Assembly (NCBI GenBank): GCA_023398155.1
Contig: JAEWSV010000491.1
Location: 1-8,898, forward strand
Source: Spirochaetota bacterium
GTDB taxonomy: Bacteria > Spirochaetota > Spirochaetia > Treponematales > Breznakiellaceae
Direction: 5' to 3'
Length of the DNA stretch: 8,898 nucleotides
The notes under the pieces are model-generated. The model did no database searches and was not told where the DNA came from. It was given only the letters and a program-made list of their open reading frames with translations. Positions 1 through 7,381 of the stretch are shown here, piece by piece. Both the position numbers and the translations under genes were made by a program. The number at the start of each line of letters is the position of its first letter. The stretch's first letter is position 1.

Positions 1-1286
1 TTCGATCCGATTTCCGTAAACCGCTGATGGAATCCTGGACCACCGAGATCTACACGACGCTCGAGGAGATCGATTTCACCATCAAGCGTTTGGGACTATG
101 GATGCGCGACCGGCGCGTTCCCGGGACGCTGACGCTCAGCCTTTCTTCCTCCTTCCTGCGGTACGAGCCCAAGGGCCGCGTGCTCATCATGGCGCCGTGG
201 AATTATCCGTTCCAGCTCCTCATCGCCCCGCTCGTCTCGGCGGTCGCCGCGGGCAACGTCGTGATCGCCAAGCCGTCCAATAAGACGCCGGCGACCTCCG
301 CTTTCATCGCCTCCTTGCTGGAGGAGGTTTTCCCGACCGAAGAGGTGGCGGTCGTGGAAGGCGCGGGCGGCGTGATCGGGGACCTCCTCCTCGCGTTGCC
401 CTTCGATCACGTCTTCTTCACGGGCAGTCCCCGGATCGGAGCCCGGGTGGGTGAAGCCGCCGCCCGCGTCCACGCGGGAGTTACCCTGGAACTCGGCGGG
501 AAGTCTCCCGCGATCATCCTGGAAGGCGCGGACCTCGAGGACGCGGCCGGAAAGATCATGTGGGGCAAGTGCATGAACGCGGGCCAGACCTGCATAGCGC
601 CGGACTATGCGTTCTGTCCGAGTTCCTCGGCGGCGGCATTCGCCGCGGCCGCGGCCAAGGTAGCCGCGCGGTTCTACGGGGCCGACGAGCGCGCGCGGAG
701 GGAATCGGTAGACTTCGCGCGTATCGTGGATACCGCCGCCTGTCGCCGCCACCAAGCCCTCGTGGAAGACGCGGTCGCTAAAGGCGCCAAGTTGGAGTTC
801 GGCGGCGTCTTCGATCCCGAAGAACGGTACTCCGCTCCCACGCTCCTGACCGGCGTGCGGCCCGACATGGCCATCATGGACGAGGAGATCTTCGGCCCCA
901 TCCTACCCGTCCTGACCTACGATTCCATCGATGAAGTCCTGGCTTTCGTCAACGATCGTCCCAAGCCCCTCGCGCTTTACGTTTTCGGCAAGGACAAGCG
1001 GGCCGTCGGCGAGGTTCTGGACCGCACCACCTCGGGGTCGGCCTGCGTGAACAACCTCGTCATGCAGATCACGAACCCCAATGTCCCCTTCGGCGGCGTG
1101 GGCATGAGCGGTACGGGCAACTATCACGGTTTCTTCGGCTTCCGGACCTTCTCGCACGAGCGGAATATCCTCGTGCAAGGGCCGGTCAACCTGGCCGCTT
1201 TCTTCTTCCCGCCGTACGGCAGCTTACTGCAAGCGCGGATGCGAGGTTTCCTGGAGTTCGTCTCGGGGTCCCGGCCGAAGAAATAA
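1..1286 (+). CDS. Aldehyde dehydrogenase, class 3 (ALDH3) type, 5'-truncated by window edge
   Basis: NAD(P)+-dependent oxidation of an aldehyde to a carboxylate; the substrate cannot be read from sequence. Numbering from the ATG at 27, the cofactor/catalytic motif MAPWNYPF holds Asn59, FTGSPRIG (131-138) is the Rossmann-loop motif, LELGGKSPAI carries the general base Glu155, NAGQTCIAPDY carries the nucleophile Cys189, and EEIFGP carries Glu287. The PFGGVGMSGTGNYHG and FSHERNIL stretches near the end are typical of ALDH3 rather than of the longer ALDH1/2 group. The reading frame stays open to the window start and encodes RSDFRKPLMESW, matching the family's conserved D-x-x-K-P segment, so the ATG at 27 is internal and roughly 40-50 N-terminal residues lie outside the window. 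An Ala-rich helix (about 201-216) is low complexity but in frame. The gene converges on the efflux operon and shares its terminator, so co-regulation with the pump is not implied. Confidence 0.94.
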   Translation, partial: RSDFRKPLMESWTTEIYTTLEEIDFTIKRLGLWMRDRRVPGTLTLSLSSSFLRYEPKGRVLIMAPWNYPFQLLIAPLVSAVAAGNVVIAKPSNKTPATSAFIASLLEEVFPTEEVAVVEGAGGVIGDLLLALPFDHVFFTGSPRIGARVGEAAARVHAGVTLELGGKSPAIILEGADLEDAAGKIMWGKCMNAGQTCIAPDYAFCPSSSAAAFAAAAAKVAARFYGADERARRESVDFARIVDTAACRRHQALVEDAVAKGAKLEFGGVFDPEERYSAPTLLTGVRPDMAIMDEEIFGPILPVLTYDSIDEVLAFVNDRPKPLALYVFGKDKRAVGEVLDRTTSGSACVNNLVMQITNPNVPFGGVGMSGTGNYHGFFGFRTFSHERNILVQGPVNLAAFFFPPYGSLLQARMRGFLEFVSGSRPKK

Positions 1287-1328
1287 GGCTCGGACGCGAG
1301 GATAAGGACATTACACCCTCAAGAGAAA

Positions 1329-1368
1329 GCCCGGGAGGCGGAAGGATGGGTCCTTCCGTCTCCCGGGC
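1329..1368. terminator. Bidirectional intrinsic terminator between convergent genes
   Basis: Arms 1329-1346 and 1351-1368 pair over 18 positions around a 4-nt loop (TGGG), with a single G-U pair in the + strand RNA (1338/1359). The outer half is GCCCGGGAG paired with CTCCCGGGC. Downstream on the - strand comes TTTCTCTT and on the + strand CGTATTTATC, so both flanks are U-containing and the - strand tail is the better one. It lies 21 nt past the PII-like stop codon and 42 nt past the aldehyde dehydrogenase stop, as expected for a shared terminator. The rest of the 103-bp gap (1287-1389) shows nothing else. Confidence 0.87.
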
Positions 1369-1389
1369 CGTATTTATCGGATACGGCGT

Positions 1390-1659
1390 TCAATAAAAGA
1401 CTTTGATCCCTTCGTTCGGGAAGCGGACCTTCACGGCGGCGACCGCGTCACCGATCTTCCCTGCTTCTTCTTCTTCGCACCAGATCACCAGCGCGAAATT
1501 CTCTTCGGGCCAAATGGTGTCCCCCATGCGGGGGCCCGACGAACCGACGCCGTGGACGACCGGAAATTTCGTATACTGCTTCGCGACGTCCGCTTTCTTG
1601 AAGGCTTCCAGCAAGTCTTCCTCTACGGCTCGGTTCGCGATGATCTCCACCCGTTTCAC
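1390..1659 (-). CDS. PII-like small protein coupled to RND pump
   Basis: An 89-residue cytosolic protein resembling the PII (GlnB/GlnK) superfamily, in particular short members reported next to RND efflux genes. Its predicted order of beta-strand 2-9, helix 11-25, strand 28-37, loop 37-53, strand 55-62, helix 64-80 and strand 85-89 is the ferredoxin-like fold of PII. The loop (HGVGSSGPRMGDTIWPEEN) sits where the PII T-loop would be but is short and lacks the uridylylated Tyr motif, so regulation by GlnD is unlikely. His36, Cys61 and the Glu run 62-65 are possible ligand or metal residues (inference). The start is GTG at 1659, overlapping the transporter stop codon as GTGA, with a strong AAGGAGG seven bases upstream. 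It is the last gene before the terminator. Likely role: a sensor or modulator of the pump. The fold assignment is by resemblance; the ligand is unknown. Confidence 0.8.
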   Translation of the reverse strand: MKRVEIIANRAVEEDLLEAFKKADVAKQYTKFPVVHGVGSSGPRMGDTIWPEENFALVIWCEEEEAGKIGDAVAAVKVRFPNEGIKVFY

Positions 1660-4600
1660 AGTCCGGCCTCCTTGGCTTGTTTCTTGGTGAGGCCGGCGGC
1701 GATCCGTTCGCGCCGCGCCTCCGCCCTGGCCGCCCGCTCATCCGATCTCTTGTTGAAGACCGCGTAAATAGAGGGCATGAGGAAGAGGGTCATGAGGGTT
1801 CCGAAAGACAGGCCTCCGAGGACCGTTTTACCTATCGGCGCCACGAGTTCGGAGCCTTCGCCGGGGAAGAACGCCATCGGTACGAGGCCGAGGATGGTGG
1901 TCAGCGTGGTCATCAAGATCGGCCGGAGCCGGTTTCCCGCAGCCTCGATGCACGCGTCCTCGAGCGACAGGCCGCGCTTCCTGAGCATGTTCGTGTAATC
2001 CACGAGCACGATGCCGTTGTTGACGATGACGCCGACGAGCACCAGAAGGCCGACCGCCGTCAGGATGTTGAACCGGTCGCCGGTGATGAAGTAGATCCAT
2101 ATGACGCCGGTCAGCGAGAGCGGGATCGTAAAGAGGATGATGAACGGATCCTTGAACGATTCGAACTGGCTCGCCATGACGCCGAACACGAGGAAGATGG
2201 CGACGACCATGATGAGGACGAACCGCGTCATGTACTTCATCAATTCCTGGAAATCGCCGGAATATTCGATGATGACGTCTTCCTCGGCCGGAATCTCGGC
2301 GGCGACGAGGTCGCGGATCTTACCCTCGATCTTGTCGAGGGGGGAGCCCGGGACCGTGCCGGCCGTGACGTGCACGACGCGGGACTGGTTCTCCCGCTTG
2401 ATGTCGATCGGGCCGGTCGTCTTTTCGTAACGGGCGAAGCTCGAGAGCGGAATGCGCTGACCCGCGGCGTTCATGACGAAGACGTGGTCCAGGTCGGGCA
2501 GGGCATCCCGGTCATCGCGTGATAGGATGACGACCACGTCGTAATCGGTGCCGCCCTTTCGGTATTGCGTCGCGGTGATGCCGTCTACCGCGGCCTTGAT
2601 CTCCTGACCGATCGTGTACGTATTGAGGCCGAGCGAGTATAGCCGTTCCCGGTCGAGTTTCAGATCGATCTGGGGGAGTCCGTCCTTGAGGTCGACCGTC
2701 GGCTCGGTCGCTTCAGGAACGCGCTCCCTGATGAGAGCCGCGATCCGCTGAGCGATCGCCTTCCCTTTCACGAGGTCTTCCGTCTTCACGATGATGTCGA
2801 TCGGGCTGGAATTTCCTCCCATGCCCTGGTTCGTCGAGCCGAAGGAGAAGGTCGCCGCGGGGAAATCGTGGAAACGCGGCCGGAGCAGGGTCTTGATCTG
2901 GTCGGCCGTCTCTACGCGCTGCTCGAATTCCGGCAGGTTGATGCGAAGGCTGCCCTTATGGCCGTACGAGGCGCCCATGCCGAAGAAGGACCGCTCGCCG
3001 ATGCTCACGACCAGGCGTTCGTAGCCTTTGACCTGGGTTTTGACGACGGACTCCAGACTCTTGACGACGGTCTCGGTCTCGGTAAGGGGCGTACCCACCG
3101 GCATTTCCACATTGACCACGACCGCGTCTTCCTGTTGCTCGGGCATGAAGACGAATCCGATCGGGCCGATGAGGAAGAGGCTTCCGATGAAGAGCGCCAG
3201 GATTACGAGGATCGTGATCAGCTTGTGGCGCAGTACGCGCCGGACGGCGCGGCGATAGGCCTCGTCCAAGCCCGCGAAGAAGGCTCCCATGCCGCGATCC
3301 ATCGCGGCGAGCGGCCCGTGAAGCGGTTTCTGCACGCGCGTGGTGAGGGGGAGGTAGTGGCTCGACAGCACGGGGACGAGGAGTATCGCGACCGCTATCG
3401 AGGACGCGAGCGAGATGACGACGGTGAACGCGAGGCCGGCGAAGAGCTCGCCGATCATTTCCAGCTGGCCTTGGAACATCACGAGCGGTGCGAAAACGCA
3501 TATCGTGGTGAGCGTGGAGGCCAAGATGGCGTTCATCATTTCTTGGGATCCGATGACCGAGGCTACCGTGAGTTTCGTGCCCTTTTCGCGGTAACGGTAG
3601 ATGTTCTCCAAGATGACTATGGAGTTGTCTACGAGCATGCCGATACCGAGAGCGAGTCCCGCGAGGGTCATGACGTTCAGCGTGAGGCCGCTGAAGTACA
3701 TGAGCATGAGCGTGAACAGTAGGGAGATCGGAATGGATAGGCCGATGATGAGCGTCGGCTTCATGGACCGAAGGAACACGAAGAGGATGAGCACCGCGAG
3801 CAGGGCCCCCTCGTACGCGCTGGTGGAGACCTGGTTGATCGAGTTCTTGATGATGTCGGTGGTGTTGAAGATCTCCGAGATCGAGATGCCCTGGGGAACC
3901 TCTTTCGCGAGGCGCGCGATCCGTTTGCGCAGTTCTTCCGCGGTCTGGACGGAGTTCTTACCGCTTTGTTTCTGGACGATGATCTGGACCGCCGGGCTCC
4001 CGTTGACGAACACGAGGCTCGATTCGTCCTCGTACCCTTCGTAGACGTCCGCCACGTCCGCGAGCCGCACGACGCGCGCGGGTTGGACCTCGCCGTCCAC
4101 GTAACCGCCGCCCTTGTAGGCGATGACCGTGTTCTTGATCTCTTCAATGGACGTGAATTCGCCGGCGGAAGTGATCAGGTAATCGAGTCCGCCGTCCACG
4201 ATGCTTCCGGCGGAGACTTGGGCGTTCTGCGAGGCGAGCATGGTCCTGATCTGCGTCACGGAGAGGCCGTACGCTTCCAGCCTGTTCTGCGGAATCTCAA
4301 CGCGGACGACCTGCTTCCGGCCGCCGTATACGCTCGCCGCGGCGATGCCGGGGACTTGTTCGATGCGGGGGACGATGGTGTCTTCCGCGATCAGGCTGAG
4401 TTCTTCAGGCGTACGGTTGCCGGTTACCTGAAGACCCATGATCGGGATCATGGAAGGATTGAACTTGAAGATGAGCGGCGGATCGGCGTCGTCCGGCAGA
4501 TAGCTCTTGACGAATTCCAGGTTGTCCCGGACCGAGTTGGCGGCGTCCGCCATATCGGTCCCGTAGGTGAATTCCATCATGACCATGCTCGACCCCTTGG

Positions 4601-4853
4601 AAGAAGTCGACGTCATCTTGGAGAGGCCGGACGCGTTCGTGAGCGTGCTCTCCAGAGGCCGGGTCACCGATTTTTCCACTTCCTCCGGGCCGGCGTTCGC
4701 GTAGCTCGTGACCACGATGAGGATGGGCGGCTCGATTTCCGGGTACAGGTCGATGGGCAGGTTCGCCGTCGCGAAGAGTCCCAGCCCGACGAGGAGGGCG
4801 AAGGCGATGAATATGGTCGTCGGTTTCCCGACGACGCTTTTGGCTATGCTCAT
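1656..4853 (-). CDS. RND-family efflux transporter (HAE1/AcrB-like, BesB/SwrC-type)
   Basis: Inner-membrane proton-driven exporter of 1065 residues, a usual length for the family. Predicted order: TM1 about 10-30; first periplasmic domain 33-340; TM2-6 about 347-498; TM7 544-562; second periplasmic domain 563-872; TM8-12 about 876-1034; then a charged cytosolic tail 1035-1065 rich in Arg, Lys, Glu and Ala. Hallmarks include ANLPIDLYPEIEPP after TM1, GLALGIGMLVDNSIVILEN in TM4 and NRLRPILMTTLTTILG in TM11. The AcrB Asp407/Asp408 pair reads Asp409-Asn410 here, and the TM10 Lys940 position is Asn945 (GVIVNNGIVLVDY), as I recall for SwrC-like pumps, so proton coupling must differ from AcrB. It lacks the CusA/CzcA metal-pump TM4 pattern. 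The ATG at 4853 follows GGAG by six bases, 12 nt after the adaptor stop. Likely substrates are drugs, lipids or detergents; the actual substrate is unknown. Confidence 0.97.
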   Translation of the reverse strand: MSIAKSVVGKPTTIFIAFALLVGLGLFATANLPIDLYPEIEPPILIVVTSYANAGPEEVEKSVTRPLESTLTNASGLSKMTSTSSKGSSMVMMEFTYGTDMADAANSVRDNLEFVKSYLPDDADPPLIFKFNPSMIPIMGLQVTGNRTPEELSLIAEDTIVPRIEQVPGIAAASVYGGRKQVVRVEIPQNRLEAYGLSVTQIRTMLASQNAQVSAGSIVDGGLDYLITSAGEFTSIEEIKNTVIAYKGGGYVDGEVQPARVVRLADVADVYEGYEDESSLVFVNGSPAVQIIVQKQSGKNSVQTAEELRKRIARLAKEVPQGISISEIFNTTDIIKNSINQVSTSAYEGALLAVLILFVFLRSMKPTLIIGLSIPISLLFTLMLMYFSGLTLNVMTLAGLALGIGMLVDNSIVILENIYRYREKGTKLTVASVIGSQEMMNAILASTLTTICVFAPLVMFQGQLEMIGELFAGLAFTVVISLASSIAVAILLVPVLSSHYLPLTTRVQKPLHGPLAAMDRGMGAFFAGLDEAYRRAVRRVLRHKLITILVILALFIGSLFLIGPIGFVFMPEQQEDAVVVNVEMPVGTPLTETETVVKSLESVVKTQVKGYERLVVSIGERSFFGMGASYGHKGSLRINLPEFEQRVETADQIKTLLRPRFHDFPAATFSFGSTNQGMGGNSSPIDIIVKTEDLVKGKAIAQRIAALIRERVPEATEPTVDLKDGLPQIDLKLDRERLYSLGLNTYTIGQEIKAAVDGITATQYRKGGTDYDVVVILSRDDRDALPDLDHVFVMNAAGQRIPLSSFARYEKTTGPIDIKRENQSRVVHVTAGTVPGSPLDKIEGKIRDLVAAEIPAEEDVIIEYSGDFQELMKYMTRFVLIMVVAIFLVFGVMASQFESFKDPFIILFTIPLSLTGVIWIYFITGDRFNILTAVGLLVLVGVIVNNGIVLVDYTNMLRKRGLSLEDACIEAAGNRLRPILMTTLTTILGLVPMAFFPGEGSELVAPIGKTVLGGLSFGTLMTLFLMPSIYAVFNKRSDERAARAEARRERIAAGLTKKQAKEAGL
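1667..1673 (-). promoter_or_regulatory. Ribosome binding site of the PII-like gene
   Basis: AAGGAGG on the - strand, seven bases before a GTG codon. It fixes the GTG at 1659 as the start although the codon is non-canonical and overlaps the upstream stop codon. It is the strongest Shine-Dalgarno sequence in the operon and lies inside the last codons of the transporter gene, which suggests translational coupling together with high independent initiation. Confidence 0.75.
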
Positions 4854-4865
4854 AAAACGCTCCGC

Positions 4866-5837
4866 TTAGTCGGCCGCGCCGAGCGGCGCGACCCGTTCCA
4901 CGACATTGACGCGCGTGCCATCCTCGAGCAGGGTCTGCCCGCGGACGATGATCTCCTCGTCCGCGGCCACGCCGCCGGCGACCTCGAGTTTATCGTCGAT
5001 GAGGATACCCGGTACGACCGCGCGCTTGCGCGCGACGCGGAAGGCCGGATCGGTCGGATCGGTCTCCACGGTGAAGACGTAACTTTCGCCGAAGCGTTTC
5101 ACGACCGCGGTGGCGGGGATCTTGACGATATTCTGCTTGTTCTCGGTGATGACTTTCACCTTGGCGAACATGCCGGCTTTGAGGCGGGCGCCGTCGCCGT
5201 AGATGTCCAGGCGCACTTCCATGGTGCGCGACGCGGGGTCGAGCACCGGGCTCAGTTCCTTTACGACCGCCGGGAACACGCGTCCGGGATAGGCTTCCAG
5301 CATGACCTCGGCGCGGAGGCCGAGCCGCATCTTGGAGACGAACCGTTCGGCCACGTAGGTCCGCAGCTCGAGCGCGTCGGTCCGCGCGAGGCGGGCTATG
5401 GGCGCCGCCTGGCTCACCGTCGTTCCCAATTGAACGGGAAGGGCGACGACCGTGCCCGCGATGGGCGCCTTCGCGACGCCGGCCACGTAGGTCATGCCGG
5501 GCCGGGAGGGGTCCACGTCGGCGATGGGATCGTCCTTGGCGACGCGCGTTCCGATATCGACGTACAGTTTCGTGACCTTGCCGGCGACGTCGGAATAGAC
5601 GTCGACGGTGCTGCCCGCGACGAGGTCGCCCGAGAGGGCAAGGTAGTCGCGTATTTGGCCTTTGACGGCCGTCGTGGTATTCACGGCGAAGACGGGGACG
5701 GCGGCTACCTCCGCCGACGCATCCTTAGCGCCTTTCGGCTTGGCGGCGGATTTCTGCCCGCATGCCGCGAGCGCGGCTATGGCGACGAGGGCCGTCGCGG
5801 CGACCTTCGCGATGGTGATGACGTTCGTTCTTTTCAT
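4866..5837 (-). CDS. Lipoprotein periplasmic adaptor (membrane fusion protein), hairpin-less, BesA-like
   Basis: Periplasmic adaptor joining the RND pump to its outer-membrane channel; 323 residues, shorter than AcrA (about 400). A basic N-terminus and hydrophobic core end in the lipobox LAAC, so Cys26 should be lipidated and anchor it to the inner membrane. Lipoyl half one (about 76-110, PxxAGKVTKL-like core DVAGKVTKLYVDIG) and half two (about 120-150, APIAGTVVALPVQLG) are separated only by a linker near DPSRPGMTYVAG. The coiled-coil hairpin normally inserted here is absent. A beta-barrel (about 151-232) and membrane-proximal domain (about 233-315, IPATAVVKRFGESYVFTVE) follow. The Borrelia BesA adaptor is known to lack this hairpin too. 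The start ATG overlaps the tolC-type stop as ATGA, with GGGGAG six bases upstream. An unbroken frame and complete flanking domains argue for a natural architecture, not a deletion. Confidence 0.95.
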   Translation of the reverse strand: MKRTNVITIAKVAATALVAIAALAACGQKSAAKPKGAKDASAEVAAVPVFAVNTTTAVKGQIRDYLALSGDLVAGSTVDVYSDVAGKVTKLYVDIGTRVAKDDPIADVDPSRPGMTYVAGVAKAPIAGTVVALPVQLGTTVSQAAPIARLARTDALELRTYVAERFVSKMRLGLRAEVMLEAYPGRVFPAVVKELSPVLDPASRTMEVRLDIYGDGARLKAGMFAKVKVITENKQNIVKIPATAVVKRFGESYVFTVETDPTDPAFRVARKRAVVPGILIDDKLEVAGGVAADEEIIVRGQTLLEDGTRVNVVERVAPLGAAD

Positions 5838-7252
5838 TTCTCACTCCCCGAAATCGTCCCGAAGGGGACGCCGACCGCGTATTCCAAATCCAATAGGCCG
5901 GTAATGTAATTGAATTTTTCCTTGAGCACCTCGAGCTTGGCCTTCTGTAGTTCAAGCTCGGCGTTCTGTACGTCCAGGAGATCCTTCGCGCCGGCGCGGT
6001 AGGCGTCCTCGGAAAGCCTGTAGGCCCGCTCGGCGAGCTCCACGTTGAGGGCCAAGGCCGTCGTGCTCGTGCGTGACTTCTCCAGTTTGAGGATGGCCGA
6101 ATCGATTTCCAACTCCATCCCGCGCACCGTCTGGGCCAACGCGATGTTGAGCTTGCGGATATTGTCGTCCAGATCTTTGAGCCCGGCGGCTTCGGAGGAC
6201 ATCGGAAGCAAACCGTTTAGCCGGAACCCCACGGTGGCCCGGAACATCCCCGATTGTTGTTCCCAATCGGAGCTGAGCCAGGAATCTTTCCAGGGGTCGC
6301 CCACCAGCGTGGGATCGGCGTTCCAGGAGAGTTGAAGGGTTGGCGTGTAAACCTGGAAGAAGGTGGCTTTCCGGGTGCTCTCCATGGCGGCCACGGACTG
6401 CTTCAGGGCCTGGACGTCTAACTGGGAAGAGGCGGCGCCTTGGATCAGCTCGTCCGCGTCCAAGGTCACGTACGAAGATTCAGCGGCGCCCGAGAGCGCC
6501 AGCTTGGAACCGCGCGGCAGCCCGAGCGTCATGGCGAAAGCCGCAAGGGAAGAATCCAAGGCGTTCTTGAGTTCGGAGAGGGCGGGCCGGAGATTCTCGG
6601 CGGCGACCTTCGCCTGCAATACCGTGAGTTCCGGGACGAGCCCGGCGCGGTAGTTTGCTTCAGCTTGTTGAACGCGCCGCAAGGCCGCGGAGAGGTTTCC
6701 CTCCATGAGGGTGATGTTCTCGGTGAGGAGCAGGATGGAGTAATAGCTCTTGCGCACGTCGCGCTCGAGCTGGGCTTTCGCCTTCTCGTAGCTGATCTGC
6801 CCTTCCGCGTATTTGAGCTTGAGCGCGTTCATCGCCTCGAACAGGCCCGCGTTGAGCGCCAAGGAGGCCGAGAGCGAGCCCGCGACATGCCACCGGGGTA
6901 CCGAAGCCGAATAGCCGGCTACGAGATCGTAGACTCCCGGAGCGACCGGTGCGCCTACGGGGGCCAATCCGCTCACCGATGTTTCCTTATTGCTCCTGAT
7001 GAGGCTGCCGCCGAGTTCCACCGTCGGGATTAGGGCGTTGAGCGCGTTTTCGGAACTGCGTTTTTTAATGCCGACGTCTATTCCTGCCGATTGGAGGCCG
7101 AGGTTGTTTTCCAGGGCGAGCGCGACCGCTTCGTCGACATTGAGTTTCTTAGCGTCTTGGCCGAACGCGACCATCGCGCAAAGAGAAAAGAGGACGGTCG
7201 CCAGAATCGCGCGGCCGCGCGTCCGGGCGAACCCGATGGTGGGGTACCGCAT
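5834..7252 (-). CDS. TolC-family outer-membrane efflux channel (BesC-like)
   Basis: Outer-membrane exit duct of the tripartite pump, 472 residues from the chosen start. Residues 1-31 form a signal peptide (basic region to about 14, hydrophobic 15-30, predicted cut in AFG/QD). The rest shows the two-fold outer-membrane-efflux repeat: YRAGLVPELTVLQAKVAAEN (201-220) through TLGLP, and YRAGAKDLLDVQNAELELQ (418-436) through AVGVP, each a long helix pair, with probable beta-strands around 78-135 and 297-350. The ATG at 7252 is preferred over an in-frame ATG at 7402 because AAGGAG lies seven bases upstream, a signal peptide then starts the protein, and the 50 extra residues are Arg-rich and overlie a TATAAT promoter element. 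The stop overlaps the adaptor start. The N-terminal Cys25 is preceded by Leu at -1, which argues against a lipobox. Confidence 0.93.
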   Translation of the reverse strand: MRYPTIGFARTRGRAILATVLFSLCAMVAFGQDAKKLNVDEAVALALENNLGLQSAGIDVGIKKRSSENALNALIPTVELGGSLIRSNKETSVSGLAPVGAPVAPGVYDLVAGYSASVPRWHVAGSLSASLALNAGLFEAMNALKLKYAEGQISYEKAKAQLERDVRKSYYSILLLTENITLMEGNLSAALRRVQQAEANYRAGLVPELTVLQAKVAAENLRPALSELKNALDSSLAAFAMTLGLPRGSKLALSGAAESSYVTLDADELIQGAASSQLDVQALKQSVAAMESTRKATFFQVYTPTLQLSWNADPTLVGDPWKDSWLSSDWEQQSGMFRATVGFRLNGLLPMSSEAAGLKDLDDNIRKLNIALAQTVRGMELEIDSAILKLEKSRTSTTALALNVELAERAYRLSEDAYRAGAKDLLDVQNAELELQKAKLEVLKEKFNYITGLLDLEYAVGVPFGTISGSEK

Positions 7253-7259
7253 GGAGAGA

Positions 7260-7265
7260 CTCCTT
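7260..7265 (-). promoter_or_regulatory. Ribosome binding site deciding the tolC-type start
   Basis: AAGGAG on the - strand, seven bases upstream of the ATG at 7252. It decides between this start and the in-frame ATG 150 bases further upstream, which has no comparable site and would put Arg-rich residues before the signal peptide. Confidence 0.75.
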
Positions 7266-7278
7266 GTGCCGTTTCGTG

Positions 7279-7363
7279 ACCGTACGCGCGGAAGCGCCGA
7301 ACCGTCCGAAGGCTCCGTGAACTTCGGCCCGCCTAAAGCGCGACCGTTCGCGGCAAAATGCCG
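7279..7363 (-). promoter_or_regulatory. Structured leader of the efflux operon with repeated ACCGTNCG elements
   Basis: The untranslated leader (about 120 nt from a TATAAT box to the ATG) holds three copies of ACCGTNCG, read on the + strand: 7279-7286, 7301-7308 and 7343-7350. They are spaced 22 and 42 bp apart, close to whole helical turns. The last sits in a 14-bp imperfect palindrome, 7339-7352 (CGCGA-CCGT-TCGCG). Its core GCGACCGTTCG matches GCGACCGGTCG in the tetR operator at 10 of 11 positions, so these are candidate binding sites for the tandem TetR protein. The leader can also form two small hairpins: 7351-7363 (CGGCA/TGCCG, loop AAA) and 7306-7327 (CCGAAG/CTTCGG, 10-nt loop). The same octamer appears once by chance in the adaptor gene (5342-5349), which weakens specificity. 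Binding is inference. Confidence 0.35.
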
Positions 7364-7381
7364 ACTTGGGTAACTAATGGC

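Noticed and set aside
27..29. ATG at 27 as the start of the aldehyde dehydrogenase
   Set aside because: The frame is open to the window edge and the upstream codons encode the conserved D-x-x-K-P part of the family, so this methionine is internal.
1677..2522. + strand open frame of 281 codons opposite the pump gene
   Set aside because: Same antisense-shadow composition (Asp/Arg/His-rich), no recognizable domain, and it opposes conserved transmembrane segments of the RND protein.
3966..5909. Long + strand open frame of 647 codons opposite the pump and adaptor genes
   Set aside because: It is antisense to two unmistakable conserved genes. The translation is dominated by Arg, Asp, His, Gly and Val with no family motif, as expected from codon bias in GC-rich DNA.
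7097..7252. Channel protein as a lipoprotein through Cys25
   Set aside because: The residue before Cys is Leu, outside the usual Gly/Ala/Ser, and a standard signal peptidase I site (A-F-G) follows a few residues later.
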